A DNA stretch of 25,862 bases from CBFGTJ01 sp965651815 (GCA_965651815.1 CBFGTJ010000023.1:1-25862), one strand, 5' to 3'. Positions 6,555-14,143 are shown, numbered from the stretch's first letter. Made by a program: numbers and translations. Notes: a model not told the origin generated them from the letters alone.

Positions 6555-8621
6555 TCAGCCGGTGAGGTCCGCGGTGACCGAGAGCTTCGTGCCGATCGCC
6601 TCGGGCAGGTAGAGGGTCGCGGTCGGGAACCGCGCGAGCGAGTGCCCCCGCGGCGGCTCGAGCAGCACGAGCCGGTCGCCGCGCACGTCGACGGAGTGCT
6701 CCTCGAGGCTCCACTCCGCGTCGCGCAGGTCCGGGTCGGTCGAGTGCAGGACCCCGACCAGCACGGTCGTCGGACCGTCCAGCACCAACGTGTCATCGGC
6801 CGCATCGTCGCCGCCGCCCTCTCCGTCGGCGCCGCCCGCGACGAGGTCCCAGGTCACCGTGCCGACGTCGTCGGAGGTGCCGAGCTCGACGCTGCGGGTG
6901 GGCTCGAGGTCGCTCCCGTCGCCGACCGCCGCCGCGTTCCAGATGCGGCGCTCGCCCTCGAGGAGGAGCACGCCCCGCACGTGACGCCCGGGCGGCAGGT
7001 TCGACGCGGTCATCGTGAACGACAGCCGCGCACCTTCCCGGCGCTCGACGCGGTCGAAGGAGGCGGAGGGGACGAACAGCTCGTCGCCGGGCCGCATCGC
7101 CGCGCGCAGCAGGTACACGTCGCGGTCGGGGAACCGCTCGAGCAGCGCCGCGTTCCGCGGCCCACGGTCCGCCGCGAAGATCACGTCGCCCTCCAGGCGC
7201 GGGTCGTTGCGCAGGAACGGGTACTTCGACATCACGTAGGGGCGGCCGTCGTAGTCGACGATCACGACCGCGTCGGTGAGGTCGTCGGGGATCGCGTCGT
7301 GGACCTGCTCGAAGCTGCGGGTGACGCGCCGCTTGTCCTCGAGCTTGTCGGGCAGCGACCACGCGGTGAGCACGGCGAGCAGCACCACGGTCGCACCGAC
7401 CGGCAGCGCCCGCGGCGGCACCACCGCAGTGATCCCGCGGGCGGCGAGCAGGCTCAGCGCCACCATCGCGGGCACGTAGTAGTGCGGCCCGATGCCGTTG
7501 CGCGCGCCCTCGGCCGACAGCACGGTCGCCCACCAGAAGAAGTAGCCGGCCGGGAAGGCGGCGACGAGCGCGACGAGCGTCACCCGCTCCGCGAGCCGCT
7601 CGCCGCGCACCCCGCCGACGACGAACCCCACCACGGCGAGCGCGACCAGCAGGATCCCTCCCGGCAGCCAGCTCGGCACCGCAGCGACGTTCTGCCACAG
7701 CGCGCTGATCGCGTCGCGCACCTCGTAGGTGATCGTCGGCTCCGTCTCGACGAGCCGCCGGGTGCCGAACCCGAACGTGTTGAGCTCGTCCGCCGCCATG
7801 TTCGGGAAGCGAAGGGCGCCGCCGGTGGTGCGCGAGTTGTACCAGAGGGTCAGCAGCCCGGCGGGCACCACGCCCGCGACCGCGACCCCTCCCAGGCGGA
7901 GCAGTGCGGACGCGCCGGCGTCGGTGCGACGCAGCAGCCGGAGCGCGGCGAGCACCACGACGGGGACCATCCAGAGCACGACGTCCATCGGCCGGACGAG
8001 CAGCGCGGCGCCGGTGAGCACGCCCCCGGCCAGCGCGAGGCGGACCGACGCGCGGTTCGCCGCCGCGAGCAGCGCCCACGACGCGGCGAGCAGCAGGAGC
8101 ACGGTGAGGCTGTAGGTGACGAACAGCGCGGACTGCAGCACCGTCATCGGTGAGAGCGCGACGAGGCCCGCGCCCCACAGCGCGACCCGCCGGTCGCCGA
8201 GGAGGTTGCGGGTGAACCCGTAGGCCGCGGGCACGGTGAGCGCCGCCACCAGCGCGAGCCCGAGCCGCATCGAGCCCAGCAGCAGGTCCGCCGCCGCGAG
8301 GAACAGCGGGAACCCGACCTGATACTCGGTGAAGATGCGCCCCTCGGCCGACCCGCTCAGCCACGGGCGGAAGAACTCGCCGTACTCGTCCTCGGGCAGG
8401 GTGAGCATCCCCTCCCGCAGCATCTCGGCCTGGAAGATGTAGACGCCCTCGTCGCGGTCGTCGGAGTGCAGCGGCACGACGTGGAACTGCACGAGCAGGC
8501 TGAGCGCGAAGGCGAGCACCGACAGCACCGCGACGATCGCCCCGCGGCGACGGGGCGCCGGTCCGGCTTGGCGGACGCCCGGGCGAGCGCGCGTGGGCAG
8601 GTCCTCGAAGGCTGTCCGCAT
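6555..8621 (-). CDS. GT-C fold glycosyltransferase (ArnT/PMT-like family 39 type), integral membrane
   Basis: 688 residues. The N-terminal ~430 residues hold about ten hydrophobic segments. The first is at about 28-50, followed by an extracytoplasmic loop with HSDDRDEGVYIFQAEML (52-68); Asp57-Glu58 is the acidic pair expected in GT-C enzymes using polyprenyl-phosphate sugars. RIFTEYQVGFPLFLA matches the next conserved loop. A soluble extracytoplasmic C-terminal part of ~240 residues follows, ending in a beta-rich region with an Asp/Gly-rich insert (GGADGEGGGDDAADD). Three starts are possible (8633, 8630, 8621). I prefer 8621 because a CATGAT box ends 7 nt before it. The role is probably transfer of a sugar to a lipid or surface glycan; donor and acceptor are unknown. 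Confidence 0.82.
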   Translation of the reverse strand: MRTAFEDLPTRARPGVRQAGPAPRRRGAIVAVLSVLAFALSLLVQFHVVPLHSDDRDEGVYIFQAEMLREGMLTLPEDEYGEFFRPWLSGSAEGRIFTEYQVGFPLFLAAADLLLGSMRLGLALVAALTVPAAYGFTRNLLGDRRVALWGAGLVALSPMTVLQSALFVTYSLTVLLLLAASWALLAAANRASVRLALAGGVLTGAALLVRPMDVVLWMVPVVVLAALRLLRRTDAGASALLRLGGVAVAGVVPAGLLTLWYNSRTTGGALRFPNMAADELNTFGFGTRRLVETEPTITYEVRDAISALWQNVAAVPSWLPGGILLVALAVVGFVVGGVRGERLAERVTLVALVAAFPAGYFFWWATVLSAEGARNGIGPHYYVPAMVALSLLAARGITAVVPPRALPVGATVVLLAVLTAWSLPDKLEDKRRVTRSFEQVHDAIPDDLTDAVVIVDYDGRPYVMSKYPFLRNDPRLEGDVIFAADRGPRNAALLERFPDRDVYLLRAAMRPGDELFVPSASFDRVERREGARLSFTMTASNLPPGRHVRGVLLLEGERRIWNAAAVGDGSDLEPTRSVELGTSDDVGTVTWDLVAGGADGEGGGDDAADDTLVLDGPTTVLVGVLHSTDPDLRDAEWSLEEHSVDVRGDRLVLLEPPRGHSLARFPTATLYLPEAIGTKLSVTADLTG

Positions 8622-8627
8622 CCGGCA

Positions 8628-8634
8628 CATCATG
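8628..8634. promoter_or_regulatory. Overlapping divergent -10 boxes (CATCAT plus / CATGAT minus)
   Basis: CATCAT (8628-8633) is 6 nt before the plus ATG at 8640. The opposite-strand CATGAT (8634-8629) is 7 nt before the minus ATG at 8621. Only 18 bp separate the two starts, so both transcripts would have to be leaderless and to share one melting region. Inference from spacing only. Confidence 0.35.
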
Positions 8635-8639
8635 GTCCG

Positions 8640-9404
8640 ATGCAGGACGACCGGCGCGCACACCTCGTACTGGACCCGCGGCGAGCGGTCGTCGTGATGG
8701 GGGTGGTGCTCGCCGTGCTCGTCGCCTGCCACGCCCTCGCGCTGTTCATCCTGCGCGGGCCGGGCGTCGAGGACTTCCCGGGGGGTGCGCCGCTGTCGCG
8801 CCTGTTGAACATGGACGGCGAGACGAACCTCCCGGCGTGGTGGTCGGTCACCCTGTTCACCGTCGGCGCGGTGCTGTGCGCGTGCGTCGCGGCCGGCAGC
8901 AGGGAGGGGCCGGCGCAGCGGTGGCGACGCCACTGGCTGCTGCTCTCGGGGATCCTCGTGTTCCTGTCGATCGACGAGGGCGCGCTCATCCACGAGGAGC
9001 TGTCGCGGCCGCTCACCCGCGCGTTCGACCTCGAGGCGTCGCGCTGGGAGTTCTGGGCGTGGACGGTCCCCTACACCGCGCTCGGCCTGCTCGTCCTGGT
9101 GGTGTTCGGCCGGTTCATGCTGGCGCTGCCGAGCTCGACGCGGAACCACCTCCTCGTCGCCGGCGCGGTGTTCGTCGCGGGCGCGGTCGGCATGGAGTTC
9201 GTGGGCAGGGAGCTGTGGAACCCGTTCGATCCGAACGACGGCACCTACCTCGCCGCGGTCGGCATCGAGGAGACGCTCGAGATCATCGGGCTGACGGTGA
9301 TGGTGCGCGGCCTGCTCGTGCACCTGCGCGACCACGTCGGACCGCTCCGCGTCGGGTGGGGCGAACCTTCGCGAACGTTGCAAGAGCCACGGCGCGGCAC
9401 ATGA
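8640..9404 (+). CDS. Unrecognised six-pass membrane protein with acidic/His motif
   Basis: 254 residues. Six hydrophobic segments are visible, at about 17-38, 62-82, 100-115, 140-160, 172-190 and 203-225. Unusual polar groups sit next to or inside them: FLSIDEGALIHEELSRP after segment 3, GMEFVGRELWNPFD after segment 5, and VGIEETLEIIG in segment 6. Such Asp/Glu/His sets in membrane proteins often bind a metal or form an active site, but I do not recognise the family. It is divergent from and 18 bp away from the GT-C glycosyltransferase, which suggests a shared role in envelope glycan or lipid handling. ATG 8640 is chosen because a -10-like box precedes it; a later GTG/ATG at the start of segment 1 is the alternative. 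Confidence 0.68.
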   Translation: MQDDRRAHLVLDPRRAVVVMGVVLAVLVACHALALFILRGPGVEDFPGGAPLSRLLNMDGETNLPAWWSVTLFTVGAVLCACVAAGSREGPAQRWRRHWLLLSGILVFLSIDEGALIHEELSRPLTRAFDLEASRWEFWAWTVPYTALGLLVLVVFGRFMLALPSSTRNHLLVAGAVFVAGAVGMEFVGRELWNPFDPNDGTYLAAVGIEETLEIIGLTVMVRGLLVHLRDHVGPLRVGWGEPSRTLQEPRRGT

Positions 9405-9413
9405 CGCGGTCAC

Positions 9414-9419
9414 TACGCT
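9414..9419 (+). promoter_or_regulatory. -10 box (TACGCT) of the histone-like gene
   Basis: TACGCT begins 10 nt after the preceding stop codon and 66 nt before the GTG start at 9480. The leader of about 55 nt contains AGAAGGGA as ribosome site. Confidence 0.4.
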
Positions 9420-9479
9420 GCGACACCGGATCAGGTTGCCCGCGACGTTCGACCTGACGGAGAGAAGGGACGTGCTGCA

Positions 9480-9992
9480 GTGACCACCACCGAGCAGGAC
9501 ATCAACGAGCTGGTGAAGGAAGCGATCGAGGAGATCCGCAACCTCGTCAGCTCGGTCGAGAACGAGGTGCGCCGCGCCGTCGAGCAGATCGAGGACGCGG
9601 TGCGCGAGCTGTCACGGCGCGCGAGCGAGGAGGCGTCGGGCGCGACGGACACGATCGCCGACACGATGCGGGAAGCGGCGATCGCCGCGCGGGAGGCAGC
9701 GACCGACGTGGTCGAGCAGATGCGTCGCCAGCTCGCGACCGCGAAGCGCGCGCCGGCGAAGAAGGCACCCGCGAAGAAGTCCCCGGCCAGGAAGGCCACG
9801 GCACGGAAGTCCCCGGCGAAGAAGACCGCCGCGAAGAAGAGCCCGGCCAAGAAGACCGCGGCACGCAAGACCCCGGCGAAGAAGACCGCCGCCAAGAAGA
9901 CCGCGGCGAAGAAGGCCCCCGCCAAGAAGACCGCGGCACGCAAGACCCCGGCGAAGAAGACCGCCGCGAAGAAGGCGAGCGCCGCGAGCTGA
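9480..9992 (+). CDS. Histone-H1-like nucleoid protein: helical head plus PAKK/AAKK repeat tail
   Basis: 170 residues, start GTG 9480 with AGAAGGGA about 10 nt upstream. Residues 1-88 form a charged, probably coiled-coil head (INELVKEAIEEIRNLVSSVE, then AREAATDVVEQMRRQL) with no hydrophobic core. Residues 89-170 are repeats of A-K-K-x-P/A built only from Lys, Arg, Ala, Pro, Thr and Ser, typical of H1-like and mycobacterial HupB-type tails. The HU fold itself is absent. It probably binds and compacts DNA, with the head giving oligomerisation (inference). The tail contains a 46-bp exact DNA repeat, so its length is likely variable between strains. A hairpin follows at 10018. Confidence 0.8.
   Translation: MTTTEQDINELVKEAIEEIRNLVSSVENEVRRAVEQIEDAVRELSRRASEEASGATDTIADTMREAAIAAREAATDVVEQMRRQLATAKRAPAKKAPAKKSPARKATARKSPAKKTAAKKSPAKKTAARKTPAKKTAAKKTAAKKAPAKKTAARKTPAKKTAAKKASAAS
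9847..9967 (+). repeat. 46-bp exact direct repeat inside the histone-like tail
   Basis: The 46 bases at 9847-9892 recur without change at 9922-9967, exactly 75 bp (25 codons) downstream, keeping frame. Identity at all wobble positions points to recent duplication or gene conversion rather than selection on protein alone. Confidence 0.85.
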
Positions 9993-10017
9993 CCGGCCCG
10001 CGGCCACCACTCGACGG

Positions 10018-10040
10018 CCGGCGCGAGGCGGGCGCGCCGG
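10018..10040 (+). terminator. GC-rich hairpin after the histone-like gene
   Basis: CCGGCGCG (10018-10025) pairs with CGCGCCGG (10033-10040) around a 7-nt loop, 26 nt after the stop. No U-tract. Unrelated to the large hairpin family. Confidence 0.5.
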
Positions 10041-10062
10041 TACCCCACCCGGTGTCCGGGAG

Positions 10063-10068
10063 TAGCCT
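10063..10068 (+). promoter_or_regulatory. -10 box (TAGCCT) of the sterol desaturase homologue
   Basis: TAGCCT lies 24 nt before the ATG at 10093, giving a leader of about 18 nt that contains the strong ribosome site TGGAGGA. Confidence 0.45.
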
Positions 10069-10092
10069 CGTCCCCGCGGCTATGGAGGACAC

Positions 10093-11388
10093 ATGGATCT
10101 GACGGTCGTCGCCATCCCGGGGTTCTTCGCCTCGATGGCGTACGAGGCACGGTGGTTGAAGCGCCGGGCGGAGCGGGAGGGGCCCAGCCCGGTCGACTAC
10201 GAGCTGCGCGACACGATCGCCAGCCTGTCGATGGGCGTCGGCAGCCTCATCATCCCGCCGCTGACCGCGCAGCTGTTCCGCAACTTCGAGCTCGGCCGGG
10301 GCAAGTGGGCCAAGCCGGTGCTCGGGGTGGCCGGCGCGGCGGCGCTCACCGCGGTGGTCGCCGATGCGATCGCCCGCGCCGGTGACCAGGAGGCGGGCGA
10401 GGTGCCCGCAGCTCCCGACGGCCCCGCCGCTGCCGATGGTGAGGCCCTCGAGCGAGCCGGCGCCGAGGCGCACGTCGACTCGCACGAGGCCGCCGCTGGC
10501 GACCTGCCCTCGCGCGCCACGACCGAGGGCGTCGACGCCGAGCGCTCCGGCGCGCCGACGGCGTCACGGCGCGTCCGCCGCTGGGCCCGTCGGGTGGGCG
10601 GCAGCGCGGCGGTGACCGCGATCGCCTCGGCGGGCGTCGCGGCCGCGGCGACGTGGGCGGCGCGCACGTCCGCGCAGCGGCTGTTCAAGAAGCGGGTGCT
10701 GCCCGACCTCGGCGGCGGCCCGCTGGCGCTCGCCGCCGCGGTGCTCGGCTGGGACTTCATCTACTACTGGAACCACCGGCTGCAGCACGAGAGCCGGATC
10801 CTGTGGGCGATCCACGTCGTGCACCACTCGAGCCAGCGCTACAACCTGTCGACCGCGCTGCGCCAGCCGTGGGCCGACTCGCTCGGCATGTTCGTCCCGT
10901 ACGGCGCGCTCGCGCTGGCGGGCATCCGGCCGAACCTCATCGAGACGGCGCGCCAGATCAACCTGCTGTACCAGTACTGGATCCACACCGACGCGATCGG
11001 GAAGCTCGGCCGCTGGGAGGCGGTGCTCAACACGCCGTCGCACCACCGTGCGCACCACGGCGCGAACTCGCGGTACCTCGACCGGAACCACGGCAGCATC
11101 CTCATCATCTGGGACCGGCTGTTCGGCACGTTCCAGCCGGAGGTCGACGAGGACCCCGTCGTGTACGGGCTCACCCGGAACATCGACACCTACAACCCGC
11201 TGCGCATCGCCACGCACGAGCACGCGGACATCGTCCGCGACGTGTACCGCTCGCGCAGCTGGTCGGACCGCCTGTCGTTCGTGCTGCGCGGACCGGGCTG
11301 GGCCTACGAGCGCCGAGCCGCGCTGGGTGCGGGCGACGCTCCGGTGCCCGCCGCGGTGTCCGGCGACGGCGACGAGCGCGCCGCCTGA
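10093..11388 (+). CDS. Sterol desaturase / fatty acid hydroxylase superfamily membrane protein
   Basis: 431 residues. This superfamily uses a di-iron centre held by eight or more histidines to hydroxylate or desaturate lipids. All three boxes are present: HRLQH (228-232), HVVHH (241-245) and HHRAHH (317-322), with an extra His298 between them. Hydrophobic segments lie around 1-15, 44-62, 75-95, 172-190, 208-225 and 265-280. Residues ~96-165 form an Ala/Glu/Gly/Pro-rich, probably disordered insert with one Arg-rich end (ASRRVRRWARRVGG) between predicted membrane spans; typical members lack it. The length exceeds the usual 250-350 residues for this reason. The start is clear: TGGAGGA then ATG. 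It probably acts on membrane lipids; the substrate is unknown. A 52-bp hairpin begins 2 nt after the stop. Confidence 0.87.
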   Translation: MDLTVVAIPGFFASMAYEARWLKRRAEREGPSPVDYELRDTIASLSMGVGSLIIPPLTAQLFRNFELGRGKWAKPVLGVAGAAALTAVVADAIARAGDQEAGEVPAAPDGPAAADGEALERAGAEAHVDSHEAAAGDLPSRATTEGVDAERSGAPTASRRVRRWARRVGGSAAVTAIASAGVAAAATWAARTSAQRLFKKRVLPDLGGGPLALAAAVLGWDFIYYWNHRLQHESRILWAIHVVHHSSQRYNLSTALRQPWADSLGMFVPYGALALAGIRPNLIETARQINLLYQYWIHTDAIGKLGRWEAVLNTPSHHRAHHGANSRYLDRNHGSILIIWDRLFGTFQPEVDEDPVVYGLTRNIDTYNPLRIATHEHADIVRDVYRSRSWSDRLSFVLRGPGWAYERRAALGAGDAPVPAAVSGDGDERAA

Positions 11389-11390
11389 CC

Positions 11391-11442
11391 CGATCTGTGC
11401 ACCGGAATTGAGGGTGCACCCTCACTTCCGGTGCACAGATCG
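11391..11442 (+). terminator. Class A hairpin, 52-bp near-perfect palindrome
   Basis: The left half 11391-11416 and the right half 11417-11442 match at 25 of 26 positions (arms begin CGATCTGTGCACCGGAA). The only mismatch is T versus G. It starts 2 nt after the desaturase stop and ends about 100 nt before the thiolase start. This is the most symmetric class A copy. Confidence 0.75.
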
Positions 11443-11487
11443 TGCGGTGGGACCGCGTCGGGTTGGGGCGCGGGCAGGCGCCGGTGC

Positions 11488-11508
11488 CATCATCTGACGC
11501 ACCGTCAG
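11488..11508 (+). promoter_or_regulatory. Palindromic operator CTGACGCACCGTCAG with CATCAT -10 box, thiolase promoter
   Basis: CTGACG-CAC-CGTCAG (11494-11508) is an inverted repeat with 6-bp arms. A -10-like CATCAT (11488-11493) abuts it, so a bound repressor would cover the transcription start. The same operator, 13 of 15 bases identical, is at 15083-15097 before the acyl-CoA synthetase. The size and symmetry suit a TetR-family dimer; the regulator is not identifiable here. Confidence 0.6.
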
Positions 11509-11542
11509 GAACCGCCTGCGGCGCAGCACCGGGGGAAGTCAC

Positions 11543-12718
11543 ATGAGCAGCGGAGCCAACCCGACCGACGTCGTGATCGTCAGCGCGGCGCGCACGCCGA
11601 TCGCGACCGCGTACAAGGGATCGCTCGTCGGCGTCGACGCGTTCGCGCTCGCCGAGGTCGCGATGGGCGCCGCGGTGCAGCGTGCCGGCGTCGACCCGGA
11701 GCTGATCGAGGACATCGGCTTCGGCGAGTCGATGCAGGGTGGCGGCAACATCGGGCGCAACGTCGCGGTGCGGCTCGGGATGACCCAGGTGCCGGGCGTC
11801 GCGACCCAGCGCTGGTGCGCGTCGGGCATGGCCGGGGTGCAGTGGATCGCCGCGAACATCGCGGCCGGCATGATCGAGTGCGGCCTCGCGGGTGGCACCG
11901 AGTCGATGTCCACCGCGCCCGCGACCTCGAAGCCCGGCCCGGACGGCCAGCCCGCCCCGTGGCTCTCCCCCGGCAACGAGGAGACCCCGGAGGCGCCGCC
12001 GTTCAACATGGCGCTCACCGTCGGCGACAACACCGCGCGGATCGCGGGCGTCACCCGCGAGGAGGCGGACGAGTGGGCGTTCCGCTCGCACCAGAACGCG
12101 GTGCGTGCGATCGACGAGGGCCGCTTCAAGGACGAGGTCGTGCCGGTGCCGCTCCCCGGTGGCGGTGAGTTCGCGGTCGACGAGCACCCGCGCCGCAACA
12201 CCTCGCTCGAGAAGCTGGCCTCCCTGCCGCTGCTCAACCCCGACGTCGAGGGCGCGGTGACCACCGCGGGCAGCTCGTCGGGCCTCAACGACGCGGCCGC
12301 GGCGCTGGTCCTGTGCTCCCGCGAGTTCGCGGAGCGCCACGGCCTCGAGCCGCTGGGCGTGATCCGCGGGTGGGCCTCCGCGGCGCTGCCCCCGGAGGAG
12401 ACGGGGCTCGGCCCGACCAAGGCGCTGCCGAAGGCGCTGGCGAAGGCGGGCATCGGGATCGGCGACCTGGCCTCGGTCGAGATCAACGAGGCGTTCGCGT
12501 CGATGGCGGTCGCGTCGACCCGCATCCTCGGGCTGGACCGCGAGATCGTGAACGTCAACGGGTCCGGCTGCTCGCTCGGCCACCCGATCGCCTGCACGGG
12601 CGCACGCATGATCGTGACGATGGTGAACGAGCTCGCCCGCATCGACGCCCGCTGGGGCGCGGTCGCCATGTGCGCGGCGGGTGGCATGGGCTCGGCCACC
12701 GTCATCGAACGCCCCTGA
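11543..12718 (+). CDS. Thiolase (acetyl-CoA acyltransferase family)
   Basis: 391 residues, the usual thiolase length. It either cleaves 3-ketoacyl-CoA to acetyl-CoA plus a shortened acyl-CoA or runs the reverse condensation. The catalytic set is intact: nucleophile Cys92 (QRWCASGMAG), NEAF motif (INEAFASMAVA), His347 (SLGHPIACTGARM) and second Cys377 (MCAAGGMGSA). The sequence VSAARTPIATAYKGSL at the N-terminus is typical. It is FadA/FadI-like rather than an SCP2-type lipid-transfer thiolase because all three catalytic motifs are standard. ATG 11543 follows GGGGGAAG. The operator at 11494-11508 links it to the acyl-CoA synthetase at 15123. It probably performs the last step of beta-oxidation of fatty acids or steroid side chains. 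Confidence 0.93.
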   Translation: MSSGANPTDVVIVSAARTPIATAYKGSLVGVDAFALAEVAMGAAVQRAGVDPELIEDIGFGESMQGGGNIGRNVAVRLGMTQVPGVATQRWCASGMAGVQWIAANIAAGMIECGLAGGTESMSTAPATSKPGPDGQPAPWLSPGNEETPEAPPFNMALTVGDNTARIAGVTREEADEWAFRSHQNAVRAIDEGRFKDEVVPVPLPGGGEFAVDEHPRRNTSLEKLASLPLLNPDVEGAVTTAGSSSGLNDAAAALVLCSREFAERHGLEPLGVIRGWASAALPPEETGLGPTKALPKALAKAGIGIGDLASVEINEAFASMAVASTRILGLDREIVNVNGSGCSLGHPIACTGARMIVTMVNELARIDARWGAVAMCAAGGMGSATVIERP

Positions 12719-12749
12719 CCGCGGCGCCGGCCCTGACCCGCGCCGCCAT

Positions 12750-12854
12750 CCCCTCCCCGTTCCGTTCGTTCGATGACGACCGGAACCGCGTCATCCGACG
12801 AACAGAACCGGAGGGGGTTGGGAACGGAACCGGAGGGGGTGGGGAACAGAACCG
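12750..12854. terminator. Class B hairpin with 2.5-copy 22-bp tandem tail
   Basis: The inner stem GATGACG (12772-12778) and CGTCATC (12789-12795) enclose 10 nt, as in the 6477 copy. The outer arms are GTTCCGTTCGTT and GACGAACAGAAC, flanked by CCCCTCCCC and GGAGGGGG. To the right a 22-bp unit beginning GAACAGAACCGGAGGGGG is repeated at 12800-12821 and 12822-12843, with a partial third copy at 12844-12854. It lies between convergent genes (stops at 12718 and 12860). Confidence 0.7.
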
Positions 12855-12859
12855 CCGGG

Positions 12860-14035
12860 TCAGCCGGTGGGGACCGAGTCCCAGTAGGTGCCGGCGAGCA
12901 TCGCCTCGAGCGTGGCGCGGTGCATGATCAGGTCGTCGACGTCGTCGGGCCACTCCGCCTCGCCGAAGGCGATCGCGCGCCGCTGCACCTGGCTCATCAC
13001 GACCCCGTGGCGCAGCGCGGCGTACATCGTGTGGAAGTCGAGGTCCCGGGGCGTGTGCCCGGTCATCGCCTCGTAGGTCGCGGCGACCTCGTCGCGGCGC
13101 AGGAAGTGCGGCATCCCGGGCAGCCCCATCGAGGTCGCGAGGTCCTCGAAGAACCGGTGCAGGAAGATCATCCACGCCAGGTCGACCTCGCGGGGTGCGA
13201 GGCCCGCCATCTCCCAGTCGAGCACCGCGGCCGGGCGGAAGTCGCGGTACATGACGTTGCCGATCCGGGCGTCGCCCCAGCTCAGCACGGTCGGGCCCTC
13301 GTCGTCGGGCCAGTGCTCGTCCAGCCAGTCGAAGCATGCCTCGATCAGCGGTGAGCGGCGCCCGTCGGAGCTGACCCAGCGGTAGTACCCGCGCTGGGCC
13401 TCGACGTGCCGGCGCAGCGGCGTGTCGCCGGGCGCGTCGCCGGCCAGGTGGGCGAAGCGCTCCTCGGGCCGCTCGATCCCGTGCAGCTGCGCGAGCACCT
13501 CGACCGTGGCCTCCTGCAGGGTCCGCTGCTGCTCGGGGGTCGCGTCGTAGAGCCAGTTGTCGCCGAAGTCGTAGGGCAGCACATCCGGCGGCACCTCGCC
13601 CTCGGCGCGTGCCATCACGAAGAACGGCGCGCCGATGTGGGCCGGGTCGAGCTCCAGCCACAGCACCTCGGGCACCGGCAGCCCGGTGAGCTCGCGCACG
13701 AGCCGCATGGTCTCGAACTGCGACCCGAGGTCGTAGGTCGGGAACACGGGCACCGCGTCGTCGTCGGGGGCGATGCGCGCCACCAGCGGTCGGTCGACCC
13801 GTGCCCCGTCGACGGACCAGCGGGCATCCAGCAGCACGGTCTCGCTCGACATGCCGTTCGCCTCGGGCACGTGCACGTCGGTGACCTCGGGCTTGGCATC
13901 CGCGGGCAGCCGGGTGGCGAGCCACCGCTCGAGCGCCGCCCTGGTCGCCTCCGGGTCGCGGCGCGACGACGCCGGACGCGCCGCGGACGCGGCGTCGGGT
14001 GCACCCGCGGACGTGCGATCCTCCTGCTGCTCCAC
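12860..14035 (-). CDS. APH-fold phosphotransferase family protein (ACAD10/FadE36-associated type)
   Basis: 391 residues with an aminoglycoside phosphotransferase/choline kinase fold. The Brenner-like motif LSWGDARIGNVMY replaces the usual HGD with WGD, and the metal-binding motif is VLDWEMAGLAPREVDLAWM. The hydrophobic N-lobe includes RPLVARIAPDDDAVPVFPTYDLG. These proteins in acyl-CoA-degrading actinobacteria resemble the kinase half of ACAD10, which phosphorylates 4-hydroxyacyl-CoA; drug resistance is unlikely. Start GTG 14035 is supported by AGGGGGG upstream; the first ~30 residues are low-complexity. It lies downstream of the SDR gene on the same strand, 133 bp away and with a hairpin between, so it may have its own promoter. 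Substrate unknown. Confidence 0.85.
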   Translation of the reverse strand: MEQQEDRTSAGAPDAASAARPASSRRDPEATRAALERWLATRLPADAKPEVTDVHVPEANGMSSETVLLDARWSVDGARVDRPLVARIAPDDDAVPVFPTYDLGSQFETMRLVRELTGLPVPEVLWLELDPAHIGAPFFVMARAEGEVPPDVLPYDFGDNWLYDATPEQQRTLQEATVEVLAQLHGIERPEERFAHLAGDAPGDTPLRRHVEAQRGYYRWVSSDGRRSPLIEACFDWLDEHWPDDEGPTVLSWGDARIGNVMYRDFRPAAVLDWEMAGLAPREVDLAWMIFLHRFFEDLATSMGLPGMPHFLRRDEVAATYEAMTGHTPRDLDFHTMYAALRHGVVMSQVQRRAIAFGEAEWPDDVDDLIMHRATLEAMLAGTYWDSVPTG

Positions 14036-14143
14036 TCCGACCCCCCTGGTCCCGCACCGGCCCCCGCCGTGCGTGGCCAGTGTGCCACCGCCCGCGCCAC
14101 GCGGGTGCCCCGCAGCGGACGAGCGCCGTGCCGCGGCGCCCGT

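Noticed and set aside
11391..11442. Interpreting the large palindromes as ordinary rho-independent terminators only
   Set aside because: Some termination role is likely, but there is no U-tract, stems are 24-30 bp, and copies share sequence well beyond what folding needs. I therefore list them as terminators and also report them as a repeat family.
12860..14035. Aminoglycoside resistance gene
   Set aside because: The APH fold is present, but the WGD variant and the acyl-CoA gene neighbourhood fit metabolic ACAD10-like kinases better.
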